Below, in pieces: positions 23,701 through 35,556 of a stretch of 64,000 nucleotides of DNA. The notes under the pieces are model-generated. The model saw only the letters and a list, made by a program, of their open reading frames with translations, was not told the DNA's origin and did no database searches. The DNA is taken from NCBI GenBank assembly GCA_026119855.1, contig JAOWBW010001910.1, positions 1-64,000 on the forward strand, given 5' to 3'. Each line of letters starts with the position of its first letter. Positions within the stretch are counted from its first letter, which is position 1. The position numbers and the translations under genes are program-made. The stretch comes from Campanula takesimana. Lineage: Eukaryota; Streptophyta; Magnoliopsida; Asterales; Campanulaceae.

Positions 23701-24146
23701 TAAAAGTAAAGACATAATGTAAAGAACATAAATGTAACGACATAATGTAAAGTGCATTAATGTAAAGACATAATGTAAAGAGACATTAAATGATAACAAG
23801 CCTTGATCATCCTAGGTTTGAACCCTTGATCATGCATAAAACATGAGGGTACCATTGATTCATATCAAGAACTTGGTTCCAATTCATAATATGTGCAAGA
23901 ATAATAAAGACATAATGTAAATAAGGCAAAATAAAATAGATTATGAGATGAAGAGAAGATGGGGAGAAGGAGGCCTCACTAATTTTGGTTCTAAACCTAT
24001 CTTCTTTCTCTCTTTTCACTCAAATGTGTGTTTATGTGTTTGACCTGCCCTCTATTCGACAGAGTTTACACTCACAAAATGATTTCTCCCCCCTGAAATG
24101 ATCAGTCAGGGGTCCTATTTATAGGGACTGAGGGTGTCCAAACCAT

Positions 24147-24188
24147 CCGTACGGATTGACCACTCCCGCGTCCAAACCATCCGTACGG
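24147..24188 (-). promoter_or_regulatory. Duplicated CCGTACGG palindromes upstream of the solo-LTR TATA box
   Basis: AAACCATCCGTACGG occurs twice, with its core at 24147-24154 and 24181-24188. Read on the minus strand both lie 25-70 bases upstream of TATAAATAG (24116-24124). A third CCGTACGG core is at 22277-22284. GTAC is the known core bound by plant SBP/SPL factors; binding here is inference. Confidence 0.4.
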
Positions 24189-24344
24189 CTCAGCCTGGCG
24201 AGCTTCTGAATTTTTCCAATTTTAATTCCAGAATAGTCCTGAAATTTTAGGTTTATCTTACTGAGGTCCCAGCCTATCATTTTATACCTGAATGGTGCTA
24301 AGGATTCCTCTAAAGTTGGTTAATTTCAGATTGGGGTACTTACA

Positions 24345-24592
24345 GTGACGATATTCTATTGATTGCATCAATTACGGACCCGCACACTCTAATTAAAAAT
24401 ACCAACAAAATCATGACACATCATATTGTAATTCAAATTTTGTGGCCCTTTTTTGTGAGTTTATATTTACTCTTGAAAAATATGTGTTGTGAGTGGGGAA
24501 GAGAGAGACAGTAGGGTAGAAAATAGTAAAGTGATAGTTGACAGTTGTTGTGAGTGTAGCATGTGAGTTCTATTAATAAAAAATATTACGGC
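24345..24592. other. Spacer after the solo LTR
   Basis: No gene. It includes an AATTTTGTGGCCCTTT block at about 24437 that mirrors GGGGCACAAAATT at 21853, hinting that the solo LTR landed in another small MITE. Confidence 0.4.
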
Positions 24593-24763
24593 TTTTCTAA
24601 CGTGTGCCTTTAGGGCACATGATAAAAGTTTAATATGACAGTGAATCTATGTAATTATAGCAACTATCAGTAATATGTTAAGATTTTCTAAGTAAAATTT
24701 TATAATTATATAGATTCACTGCTATAACTTTTAGCATGTGCCTTAAGGGAATACGTTAGAAAA
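24593..24763. mobile_element. Small palindromic MITE
   Basis: TTTTCTAACGTGTGCCTTTA... and ...AAGGGAATACGTTAGAAAA are inverted, and the inner sequence (GCACATGATAAAAG, CTTTTAGCATGTGCC; GTGAATCTAT, ATAGATTCAC) also folds back. 171 bp; superfamily not assignable. Confidence 0.6.
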
Positions 24764-24983
24764 TTAAAAATATTATATATTTTTTGTAAAATTAATTTTT
24801 TTAATGAGACACTCAAAATATATTGATAAAGATGAGAGTGAAAAATATACATGTAAGCTGTGGAGTGCCATCATTGTTTCATTATGAATGCAAGTGATTT
24901 CATCGTTAAAAAAAACATGTAAGCATCCATTCACCATGAAGATATATTGATAAAGATGAGAGTGAAAAATATATAATGATATA

Positions 24984-25235
24984 CTCTTTCTGTCTCTCTT
25001 TAATCTACAAAGTCAAACAAAAAATTGTCAACTTTATTGCACTTTGACCAAGAATTTGCAGAAATTTTGATTAGTTTTTTGGAAGAACTAAAAATTATTA
25101 ATGAGTATATTATTAATAATGGATAAATAACAATTTTTTTAGGGTGATTATTTATTTTGGAAGTTTCTAGTCAAAGTAGAATTAAGTTGCCAATTTTTGC
25201 TTTGACTTTGTAGATTAAAGTGAGATAGAGGAGTA
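24984..25235. mobile_element. Stowaway-like MITE
   Basis: Left TACTCTTTCTGTCTCTCTTT then AATCTACAAAGTCAAA; right TTTGACTTTGTAGATTAAAG then GATAGAGGAGTA. About 250 bp. Confidence 0.8.
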
Positions 25236-25249
25236 CAAAATTAAATATA

Positions 25250-25519
25250 TAGTCCCTCCGTCCCATTTTAAGAGTCAAAAAATTTTTGGGTTCAAAAATT
25301 AAGAAATGAATGTTTTTATTATAAATATAGCAAGTGGGGTAGAGTGTTATGAGTATAGAAAGTGAGGTAGAGAATAGTTAGTGGATAGTTGTTGTGTGTA
25401 TGACATGTAGTGCCCACAAAATAAAGAAGTATTAAAACTTTCATTTTTGAGATTTTGACTCTTAAGTTGGGACACTCATTGGAGAAATTTTTGACTCTAA
25501 AAATGAGACGGAGGGAGTA
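25250..25519. mobile_element. Stowaway-like MITE
   Basis: TAGTCCCTCCGTCCCATTTT at left and AAATGAGACGGAGGGAGTA at right, with an inner AGAGTCAAAAA/TTTTTGACTCT pairing. About 270 bp. Confidence 0.82.
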
Positions 25520-25802
25520 TTATTTTCTTTCCAAAATAAGTGTTTATTTTTGTTCTTGATAAAAAAGAATATTTATTTTGATATGCAAGAGTAAAACATT
25601 ATATATTCCAAAAATATATTGCAATAGAAATAAGTTAAAAAAAGGTAGAGCATTAAAAAATATGGACATAATACTGCATTTAGTTTGTTGAGATGGAGGA
25701 GTACAAAATATTACTTAGATATGAATTAGAGTAGATTTGATATCATCAATATTCCTCTTGTAATAATTTTTGTAACTAGATTCTCATGTTAACACATACT
25801 AG

Positions 25803-28035
25803 TGAGTAACCCGTCGAGATTCGACGGGAGCATAGTAATACTAAGAATAAAATTGCAATGTTATCATGAAATATTTGAAAAGTCAAACGTGACTATTAAT
25901 TTGGGACGGATGGAGTATTCTTTTGGTGATGCTTCTTTTCCTTGTGTGACTCCATAATGTTTGAAATTGTTTGCAATTTGCAGCACTCAAGGACTAAATC
26001 TCCCAGATAACCCGTTTGCATCAGCATTAGGGAATGGAATGTCAGCAGTTATGTAGCGTACATGAACAGAGTAAAGGTTTATAGAGTTAAAATGAGACGT
26101 GGATTTCCGAGACCTTATAACAAATAGCAAGTTTTTCTACAAAAATTGTAGTAGTAGTAGTCTACTGGTAAAATGCAAGTACATTTCAAGAGTGTTTAAT
26201 CTATACATACATTCAAGAGAATATCAGACAACTATATCGATAATTCATACTTGGTTACCACGAGCATCTATGCTACGTATTGTTGATGAGAGGTGTGATG
26301 AGAACATTATAATATAATCATATGCGGACAAAATCAGAAACAAAAACTCAAAGTTTCCTTAAAACTCAAAAGTGGACATTCAGTGACGGAGAAAAAAAAT
26401 CAATAGAGCTGCACTTTAAAACTCATAAAATCTTATTGTTGAACGAACTATTTGGAAATACTCCATCCGTCCATAAGTGAATCAAACCAAAACAAACAAA
26501 CTACTGTATATTCAGGGACGGAGAAAAAAATGAATACAGTTGCTCTTTAAAACTCATAATATCTGATTGCTGAACCAACTATTTGAGAAATACTCTCTCC
26601 GTCCCGAAGTGAATCACTGAAAGGGTATCAATTGTTGATTGTTTAGATCTTACTACGGACTCCTGTTTCATCAGTAGTTTTTTTATTCAGATCTCCAAAG
26701 TGCTGTCCAAAATGGCAAGCTGCAGAACCTTCTTAACAAAAGTTGATGGGTGTATTGAAGAAATGAAATCTTGGCTTAGACAATCACAGGAGCTCGCATA
26801 TGCCATTTGTTAACTTGAAGACTGGTATGATAATGTAAACTGATTTAGCTACTGCATGGAAACAGTAGTTACTTTCTTTCGAATGTTGACTTTGCCCCTT
26901 TCTGGATTGAATTTTCTTTATCCTGCAAATGTAAATCAGATGCTATGATTGTAAAATACCACCATATTCTTAAATGCTAGAACGTTTTAATATTTTTGCT
27001 AGTGGTTTACTTTTAGCAATTGTTTGAGTAACCACATTTGAGCGTCTTTACTTTTAGCAATTGTTTGAGTAACCATATTTGAACGTTTTAATATGATAAA
27101 GGGTACACATACTGCTATAAAATCAGGTAAACGACATTATATTTTGCCTTCTATCTCTCTAGCTGAAGCCACCTTATATTTATGATAACTCTAATTTACA
27201 CTCATTTGATTTTCTCTAATTCAAAGTATAATAGAGTTGACCATAATAGTTAAAGTGTGACTATCTTTCCAGGACGGAGGAGGTATATAATCCCAAGGCT
27301 CCCAAGCAATGAATGTATATGGCATCATTTCACTGATATGATCATCCATTAAATTTCAGAGTTTCAATCAGAGTTCTCTTCATTCATTCATGTTGAATCA
27401 TATGATATCCCTTTCTTTTATCCCTTAAAATCTGAATGAACTGTAGCCACATTAGATTTTTGAAATCAACTCTGAAACAATCTGCTACAATATTTGAGAA
27501 AACAATGAGACAATTTGAAACCTTAATCTAAAATGACATGGCAACTGAATACTCACAGAATATTTTATAATTAATGTCCGCTTTCTCGACCTGTTTGCAT
27601 TATGAATCCCCTTTGAAAAAAAGAATGCACATGTGTGTACAGGAATTTTTACAATGTCCACTTTCTTCCAACCCAGATAAGTGTAGACAACAATAACCTG
27701 CAATGGAAAGAGAGTACATGAAAACTTTATCAAGTAAGATATCTGGCAATGCGAAAAATTAAAATAAGTAATTGATTTTTTGAATAAGGAGAATATGTTC
27801 GAATTACAGGAAGAGCAGAAGAAATGGTCATACAGCTGTAATAAAAAAATACCTTTATTGAGCGGAATGAAAGCCTTCATTTTTGCTTATATGGATTGTT
27901 CTCATTAGCATTAAAAAGCATCTCTCTTTTTACTTTATTTTTACTTTATTGATCAACTCGTAGACTGTAGTAAAAGCTAAGGCTAATAAATGAATTAATG
28001 CAAGTATGAATGTTTACAAATTTAGGATTACCTCA
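25803..28035. other. 3' non-coding part of the Helitron
   Basis: No convincing gene. A two-copy tandem duplication of about 130 bp occurs at 26379-26500 and 26510-26632 (shared ACGGAGAAAAAAA, TTTAAAACTCATAA, GTGAATCA), each copy ending in a Stowaway-like CTCC..CCGTCC end. A 40-bp direct repeat (TTTAGCAATTGTTTGAGTAA) occurs at about 27012 and 27053. Parts could be captured host fragments, but I recognise none. Confidence 0.5.
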
Positions 28036-29795
28036 TAATTTGTGAAAAACTTCTTTATAGACCACATTAGTGGTCACCTCGCTCGTTTCACCATCCTTTT
28101 CATAAATCAAAACTTTTAGCCCCTTTTTGATTTAACTCTCGAGATTGCCACATACAACTTCCGTGACTGAAAATAGATCGAGGAAGTTAAAGCCCAACAT
28201 GAGAAAGCGACTGTCCCTGACTCTTATTTATAGTCATAGCGAAGCAAACATTTAATGGGAACTGTCTACGTTGGAATTTAACAGGGAATTTTGTCATATC
28301 TGACGGGCTCAACATCATTCTGGGCACAAACACCTTCATTCCTGTATTCTTTCCAGAAAGCATTCTTGCTTCAACTATATGTTTTCCTAGATTTGTAAGG
28401 ATCATTCTCGTTCCGTTGCATAATTCCGAAGCTTGATCAATGTTTCTGAGTAGCATGACTATACACCCAACCTTCAAACGTATGGAATGGTTCGGCAATC
28501 CTGAGCATTTAATCGTATTAAGAAACTCAACAGAAAATACATCCTCATGGCCAGCAATATCTCCCTCCTCCTTGCTGATGCTGTCTGAACTCATATACAA
28601 TACTTTTTCAGCGGGAAACAACGACATCACATAATCATTGATAGTATCTACTATCTCATTAGTTGGTGCCAAAATTGCCCTATCTTGAAAAAATCTATCA
28701 ATACGCATATTGTGTAATATGTCAGGATACGTGTTTTCAACGATAGTTGTAATAGCATCAGTTGTATCTCTTATCAAAATATCATCTGGTAACTTAAATG
28801 TCAACTTCTCCGTCATTTTCTTCACCGACATCCCCATCTCCTACGCGTAATATCCATTCAACGAAATTTTTGATCTCTAGAACATCAGAAGAAGAGGAAC
28901 CGACCTACATTTAGACAATGAATGGGATGAAACATTTAATTACTGCAACAGGTAAATATAATATGTTAAGAGTTTTAAATTAAATGATTTACCTGCAATT
29001 TTATATTTTTTGTCAATTTTAGGACCTCATAGGAATTCCAAAGTTTAGACGAACTAATGGTAGCATGTACAATATCATGTCGGATTCCTTTAGGCACAAC
29101 GGGCAATATTTGTCTGAAATCTCCTCCAAACACAACAACTAATCCACCGAAGGGCTTATTAGAGCAACGACCATCATAAGTGCGCATAATGTCCCTCAAG
29201 CTTCGGTCAAGCGCCTCAAAGCAGTGCTTGTGGGCCATCGGAGCCTCATCCCAAATTATGAGCTTCGTTATCTTTAGAAGGCCACACAAATCAGAACCAA
29301 GCTTAATCTTGCTGCAAGTTGAGCTTTCATCGACCTGGATGGGTATGCCAAATCTGGAGTGAGCAGTCCTACCCCTTGAAAGTAGCAAAGAAGCTATACC
29401 GCTAGAAGCCACCAGAAGAACTATATCCCTCCTGCTTCGCAAGGCCGAGCATAATGTCTTCCATATGAAAGTCTTCCCCGTGCCACCATACCCATACAAA
29501 AAGAAGACTCCACCATCGCCTCTATCAACTGCAGTGATGATCGTTTTATAAATCATCCTTTGTTTTTCAGTCAAACATTTATGTAATTTAGAGTGCTCAG
29601 CCTTCATCTCATCAACATCATATGACAATTCATCTAATATTAGCATATTCTCCGCATCAAAAATGACATAATTGCTTGGTTGAGGCATATCTTTAAAATT
29701 TTGGAGACCGCTGCAATTTGCTGCCAATAACTTATCAATTTCAGCCAATGCACAATTTTTAACTTGCTCTTCGCTGAGTGTGAGACATGTATCTA
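28036..29795 (-). pseudogene. Helitron Pif1-family helicase domain (broken)
   Basis: The exon at 28993-29795 has Walker A GYGGTGKT, Walker B LIIWDEAPM and VFGGDFRQILPV. An 88-base GT-AG intron (28905-28992) follows. The next exon carries ILAPTNEIVDTIND, LLRNIDQASELCNGTR and AMTINKSQGQSLSHVGL, the late Pif1 motifs. A TAA stops it at 28187-28189, where the family continues with LYLP. The remaining tail (LYVAISRVKSKRG, TNVVYKEVF) is readable to about 28036 with two more frameshifts, and another frameshift lies near 28800. The helicase would unwind the donor strand during rolling-circle transposition. Confidence 0.88.
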
Positions 29796-29845
29796 AAAAA
29801 TAGATTCACATTAAAACAATAAATACTCAAAAATGATTAATTAAA

Positions 29846-30089
29846 TACTCCCTCCGTCCCAGTAGAAGTGACACTTTTAGTCAACTTGATCAAACTTTGA
29901 CCTCTAATCTAAATAAAATATATTATTTTTAATGAAAATTTAAAAATGAATTAAATGTACCACCATTTATAGTGATTCCCAAAAACGATTTTTAAAATTT
30001 TATTAGGTTTATTATATTATATTTAGATTATTAGTCAAAGTATGATCATGTTTTCCAAAAGTGTGGCTTCTGCTCAGACTTCGGGAGTA
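29846..30089. mobile_element. Stowaway-like MITE in a Helitron gene intron
   Basis: TACTCCCTCCGTCCCAGTAG left, CTTCGGGAGTA right; inner AAGTGACACTTTTAGTCAA pairs with the GTGTGGCTTCTGC side imperfectly. It lies between the Rep-side exon (donor near 30178) and the helicase exon (acceptor near 29796), so it sits in the intron. Confidence 0.75.
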
Positions 30090-30133
30090 TAGTTTAAAAA
30101 CTAATGAATAAAACGTGACACATCAAATAAGCA

Positions 30134-30961
30134 TTAAGATATTTCATAGAAAATCAGATCTAACATAATAAAAGATTTACCAGGATTGTTAAAATTCTTC
30201 GGATGCTTGTAGTTGATATCATCTGACAGTACTTGCCAAGTTTGATTCCAAACATCTTGTGGCCTCGACATACTATTAGATAATAGTAGCATCGCGAATA
30301 GTCTTCTTAGATATTCCGGTGACCCCCATTCACTTGCTTCTTTTATTCCATCAACATACTCTTTATTCACAGTTCTCAAATCAGGGTACGATGTAGCACC
30401 TGCAATGTGATTTAACATCAGCCTCAGATAGTAGATATCGCCTGAATTGATGGGAACATGATAAATTTGTCCTATTGATGTGCCTTTCTTTCTAGGACGC
30501 CATTCTCGCTTTGACTTGTCCCAAACAAAATGTTGAGGAAATTCGTAATACTTGTACTGTCGAGCCTCTGGATTTTCACGATTGATCTTCATCCACTGTA
30601 AAAATTGTGATTGGCTAACAGTAGGCTTACCCACAACATCCGTAAGATAATCGCCATCTTTGAAAGGAATGGTTTGGTCTCTCTCTAAATGGAAAGATAA
30701 GCGCTCTACAGCAGGTGTCCTGTAGTGGATATCAAATCCAAATATTCTCCACATCGCTTCACATGCAAAGACATACCAGCAATCGATGTATCTTTTAATT
30801 TCATCATCCACTTCAAAACCTACCCCTATTCTGTCACTTCCCTTGCTGATATACTTGAATAAGTACTTTATTAATTTGCTTTGATTACAATATTCCACGT
30901 TGATGTGAGCCCAATACTTCAACAACAGTTGTGGATTATAAGGCACTATATACCTATTATC
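30134..30961 (-). pseudogene. Helitron Rep domain C-terminal part
   Basis: The frame reads LDNRYIVPYNPQLLL, HINVEYCNQSKLIKYLFKYISKG, then RPQDVWNQTWQ. KYLFKYI holds the two Tyr of the Rep YxxxY motif, and the rest is the well-known linker between Rep and helicase in plant Helitrons. A TAG precedes LDNRY at about 30960, and upstream no HUH or earlier Rep sequence is visible. A splice donor follows FNNPG near 30178. Confidence 0.85.
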
Positions 30962-32770
30962 AAGCTAAACTCCATTTTTATCTACATTACCATATAAAGA
31001 ATATCTTCTACACCAAATTGTAAACATGGCAATTATATTTGCCATATATGCAAAAAATTTCAAATTATGTAAGAAAAGTATCTCCTTATTGGCAGGATTT
31101 AAGGAAGTATTTATGGAAACATTCCCAACTAACCCGGCTATTTTATTTCTAGAATTAACGTTTGAAAATTTTCAAAATTCACATTGAATTTCTTGAGTCA
31201 ATTTTATCTCTGGGATCTCGATTAAAGGGTTCAAAAAGATAAAAATTGTTCAAATTTTAAATTGTTGTTTAGTGTTCCTAGATTATTCCTAACTCTATAG
31301 CTTATATGATTCTATTTCTGAGGATCTCAATTTATTTGTTTAACCCATTTCGGGTCATACCTTGTTTACTACATATTTACATACACAATTAGTCACTAAA
31401 GTATACATGTTTTTGTAATGTCCTCATCAATGTTTTTTGTTTTGGAATATTCTCATGCAAGTACATTTTTTTTTTGAATTTCCTCACCTTATACATGGAG
31501 CAGTCACCTTTTTTTTTTTTAACAATTTTATGACACGTGTTATCACTTGACTAACCCTTGTTATGAAATTAACGAAAATGTGATCGTTAACAAAAATTAA
31601 CTGGGATGTTTAGGAGGGAATAATCCCGCTTAATTCACCCATTTGATGGGCATACATTTTGAAAAGTGGGGTCTATTAATTTCAAACACACTACCGAAGA
31701 CAAATGCGTAATAAAATTAAAATGAGTATATATATTCCTTTTGTCTCGAAATGATGTTTACGAACAAAAATATGAAGATATTATTTTTGGGACAGAGGGA
31801 GTACTTTAATTCAATCTTTTGTAGTTCAAGATTTTGCACAATTTGATGGGCATACATTTTTTAACTATTAAATGTGAAGATAGTTTTGAGACGGAGTGAA
31901 TACTTCAATTCAACTTTTTAATTACATTACATTACATTTTACATGTTTACCAAAAAAAACAAAAATATACATACTCTAGTTACATCATTTGAAAAATGTC
32001 AGTAGGATTTTTTATTAAAGTGACATTCGTGGATTTGAACAGAAAGATTGAGTTTGAATAATTCGTAATGTATATCAAATAATTCGTAATATATAGTGAA
32101 TTACTATTTTAAATTTGTGTTTAAATTAGGAATCAAGCCAATTCATCACGTATCAACTAAGCATTGGAGAAAAAAAAAAGATGAACTTGCAACAATAAAA
32201 TTACTCTTTATGAAATGAATCTAACATGACTATATTATGGGACAGAGGAAGTACGATTTATCACGTATAAATTAAGTATTGGAGAGAAAAATAGTGAATG
32301 AAATTGCAATAATTCCAAGTTTTGCTTAGAGTAGAATCCGTATTTCATGAATAGCATATTTGCAAATCATTTAATCGAAAATTTCGGATAAAAGAAAAGA
32401 AAGTTATCAAAACTTTCCACCTTATATTTGGTGTGGTCAAATATTCTAAATAGCATATTTAAAATCTGAGGTTAATAATTACCAAAAATAGATATTTGAT
32501 CAATCTTTCATGCACTTAGAATAATAAAATATAAATTCAAATTTCAAATCTTATCTTTTAATTTTGTAAATTTTGAATTTCAAATTACCAATCTTAATTG
32601 ATTCAGCCGAGTTCTGTAGAAGTTTTTTCCCTTTTTTTTTTATGTTGAAAGCCTCAAAATGTGCTGACCAATAGAATGGTAGAATGGCGCCAAGTGGTAT
32701 TATGAGGTGGCATTATGAGGTGGCGCAATGTGAGAGCAGGAAATGTTTCTGCTTTCATATTATATATAGA
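30962..32770. other. 5' non-coding part of the Helitron; Rep N-terminus missing
   Basis: AT-rich, without coding. Fragmentary Stowaway-like ends appear near 31735-31803 (TTGTCTCGAAATG... GGGACAGAGGGAGTA) and near 31885-31900 and 32240-32255. The start of Rep is expected here and is absent. Confidence 0.6.
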
Positions 32771-33820
32771 TTAGAAAACCCTAAATTCATCTAATATACC
32801 CGTTGAATATCGACATGTTACTAACTAACCAGTAATAACCAAATACACAAATTAATTAGTCTTGAACTGGACTCTTGTTTCAATACAAACAAGCGCAAGA
32901 GTAGTTCATCCTATTTATACAAATCTATGTGAGTTATAGAAAATGAGTTCTTCTTGAGCAAGGCAAGATCCACATTTTCCATTTGTCTTGATTCTTCACT
33001 CAAGCTGGTGAACTAAAAGCTTCCTTCTTCATGTGACTATGATTTTTCAGAACCTTCTAAAAAAGGAAAGAGGTGGTGTTGATTTTCAACACTCTTGCTA
33101 CTTGTAATTTCTTAATTGCCTCTTCACAAAGTAATACATTAGTAATCTCCAATATCTCAAAATAATAAAACATTTTAGAATTAAACTGAATATAATGTTA
33201 CAATGAAGCTAGTTATATCGTGTAATACTGGTAATTCAATTAAAATGCTTAAAGAGGGTAAGTTTGTGATGATTAATGGTTATATCAATTGTAATATATA
33301 TTTATACCTTTTTAAATTGTAATTTGAATGTAGTTTTTTTTTTTTTTTTGTCATAGATAGTATATCATATGAACACAAAAGAATAAATAATTAATAATAG
33401 CTTAATTTTTAATTGTAAACTCCTAATAACGAAATCTTCAAAAATTAATATAGTCTACCATTAACTTGGGGAGTATGGTGTAGTGTTTGTAAGAAAAGTA
33501 TGTATAGATTGTTATCACATAAATTGTGAAGTTTCAAAGCTCATAAATAATTTTTCCAAAGAAATTAATTAATCATACAAGAAATGTGGTTTAAGGCAGA
33601 CACACTTGGTGTGAACCTCTTGTGCCCTTACTAGTTAATTACTATAGTTCGCCCACAAAGTTGGACCTTATATTATATGAGCAGATTGCAAACTAAACTT
33701 GCATGTAATTTGAACCAAATACTTGTATCAATAATAATTCGAGGAAGCGTAGTCGGACTGCAAGACAGTCGGATTAACTTAAGTTACTATAAGATGTAAC
33801 TCATAAATTTATAAATAAAT
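32771..33820. other. Intergenic AT-rich DNA
   Basis: No gene, RNA or TE ends that I can support. It includes a T run at about 33333-33350. Confidence 0.5.
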
Positions 33821-33839
33821 GTATGTCATGTTATTATAA

Positions 33840-33922
33840 CCAAAGAGCTCTAGTTCCAGCGGTATCCGGTGTTAGCTTCCTATGAGGAGGTCTCGAGTTA
33901 TCTATCTTTAATGAAAAAAAAA
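33840..33922 (+). mobile_element. tRNA-derived SINE with 19-bp TSD
   Basis: An 83-bp insert: a tRNA-like head with an A-box-like part (AGCTCTAGTTCCAGCGGT) and a B-box-like GGTCTCGAGTTATC, then an A-rich tail. It is flanked by a perfect 19-bp duplication GTATGTCATGTTATTATAA at 33821-33839 and 33923-33941. Long TSD plus oligo-A tail show LINE-type target-primed insertion. It is unusually short, essentially only the tRNA head. Confidence 0.85.
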
Positions 33923-34559
33923 GTATGTCATGTTATTATAAAATGTCATTCATGCAGGGCCGTTCCTAGCTTTTTGGGGGCCCTGGGCGAGGTCCAATGA
34001 AGGGCTCTTTCTCTTTTGAAACAATGAACGGCCTTTTATAAATCTTTTTTTTTCTCCTTCAAAACTCCTGTTTTTTACTAGCAGAATTATTTTTTGTGTT
34101 AACTTGTACTTTGAATTTGTATTTAAGTATAAAATAATTGTAAGATCAAATGATTGAAGTTATCATAATAACAGATAAATTAAAGGTTATAATCAAACCT
34201 ATAAATTTTTATCATAAAAAATTGTAAGAAAATATATAAAACCCAGTAAAATTATAAAAGGAAAAAAATATGTACAACAAAAACATGATGAAAAAAATAT
34301 ACATATAACGTCCCAAAATTTGCAAAAGAACATATTAAATAAATATGTAAAAGTGTCTTAAAAACTCTTGCAAAAAATAAGATTAAATTATGTTCACCAT
34401 AAATAAAATAATATGATAAGAATATGAGGACTAAAAAAATTACTCCAAAGAAGATTATACATATCTATGTCTTACAAAGAAGTTTTCATTTCTACTTAAA
34501 CTAGCGGGTAACCCGTGCTCTGCACGGGAAACCAATACTATGTCTTAAAAAATATTTTA

Positions 34560-35395
34560 ACTATAGTTAACTAATATAGTAATCATCATTTTAACTAATA
34601 CTATTAATAATAAAAATTAATCTATATGATTACTATTATTATAATAACTATTATAATTAATTAATACCATTGATAGTAATAGTTAATATATATATATAAT
34701 AGCAATGATTAGTCTATATAATAATAATTATTAATATAATTATTATAATAAAATAATATTATTAATAATAATAGTTAATTGATATAGTAACTATTATGAT
34801 TAATTAATATTAAAAATTAATAATCTAACTTATATAATAACTATTATAATTAACTAATACTAATAATAGTAATAGTTAATGTATGTAGCCTATTATAGTT
34901 AACCAATACTATTAATAGTAAAAAATAACTTATAAAGTAACTATTATGGTTAACTAATACTATTAATAGTAATAATTAACTATATAGTAACTATTATAGT
35001 TAACTAATACTATTAATAGTAATAGTTAACTAATATAGTAACTATTATAGTTAACTAATACTATTAATAGTAATATTTAACTTGTATTGTAACTAATATT
35101 GTTAACTAATACTATTAATAGTAATAGTTAACTAATATAGTTAACTATAATAGTAACTATTATAATTAACTAATACTATTAATAGTAATATTTAACTTGT
35201 ATTGTTAACTAATACTATTAATAGTAATAGTTAACTAATATAGTTAACTATAATAGTAACTATTACTAATAAGAGTAATAGTTAACTATAATGGTTAACT
35301 ATTATAGTTAACTATTACTAATAATAGTAATAGTTACTATAATATTTAACTATTATAGTTACCCTTTTTAGTAACTATTATTATTAGTTAATAGT
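34560..35395. repeat. AT-rich palindromic minisatellite
   Basis: Irregular tandem copies of the motif TTAACTAATACTATTAATAG with AGTAATAGTTAACTA and ATAGTAACTATTATAG variants. The unit is itself made of inverted words (TTAACTA/TAGTTAA, CTATTAATAG), so the whole tract can fold on itself. Confidence 0.8.
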
Positions 35396-35518
35396 ATTAG
35401 CTAATGAAAAGAAAATGAAAAGTCACTTATTTATTAGTATGTTGTTGATGTGGCTTCTCCAAATGCAACCTTTCTCCATTGTTTGTCCATATATCAACAC
35501 CATAGCTCTTTTGGCCAA

Positions 35519-35522
<4 letters not shown>

Positions 35523-35556
<34 letters not shown>
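35523..35556. repeat. (TA)n microsatellite
   Basis: About 17 TA units at the 5' tip of the non-autonomous Helitron. Confidence 0.85.

Larger units (their letters stand above)
21900..24344 (-). repeat. Solo LTR, about 2.45 kb, with 5-bp TSD
   Basis: The ends are TGTAAGGTACCC and GGGGTACTTACA, flanked on both sides by GTGAC (21895-21899, 24345-24349). No PBS, gag or pol lies inside, so this is a solo LTR. A GAGTCGCCACG motif near the left end resembles the same region of the Tat-like LTR, suggesting a distant Tat/Ogre relative in the same (minus) orientation. A minus-strand TATA box lies at about 24116-24124. A Mutator-like MITE interrupts it at 22765-23700. Small hairpins of TTTGGATG...CATCCAAA type lie at 22490-22680. 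Confidence 0.85.
25799..32770 (-). mobile_element. Helitron with canonical termini and broken Rep/helicase
   Basis: On the minus strand the 5' end at 32770 reads TCTATATATAATATGAAAGC and the 3' end at 25799 reads CCCGTCGAATCTCGACGGG (hairpin) then TTACTCACTAG. The flanking bases are A and T, the Helitron target rule. Inside, on the same strand, are Rep-C-terminal and Pif1-type helicase remnants. The HUH part of Rep is missing, so this copy cannot be autonomous. It also holds Stowaway MITEs and local duplications. Confidence 0.88.

Noticed and set aside
26712..26813. 33-codon plus frame (MASCRTFLTKVDG) as a gene fragment captured by the Helitron
   Set aside because: Too short and no family recognised; left as part of the Helitron non-coding region.
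27485..27880. 131-codon open frame in the Helitron 3' part
   Set aside because: Low-complexity, Phe/Ser/Ile-rich translation of AT-rich DNA with no motif; no neighbouring exon-like pieces.
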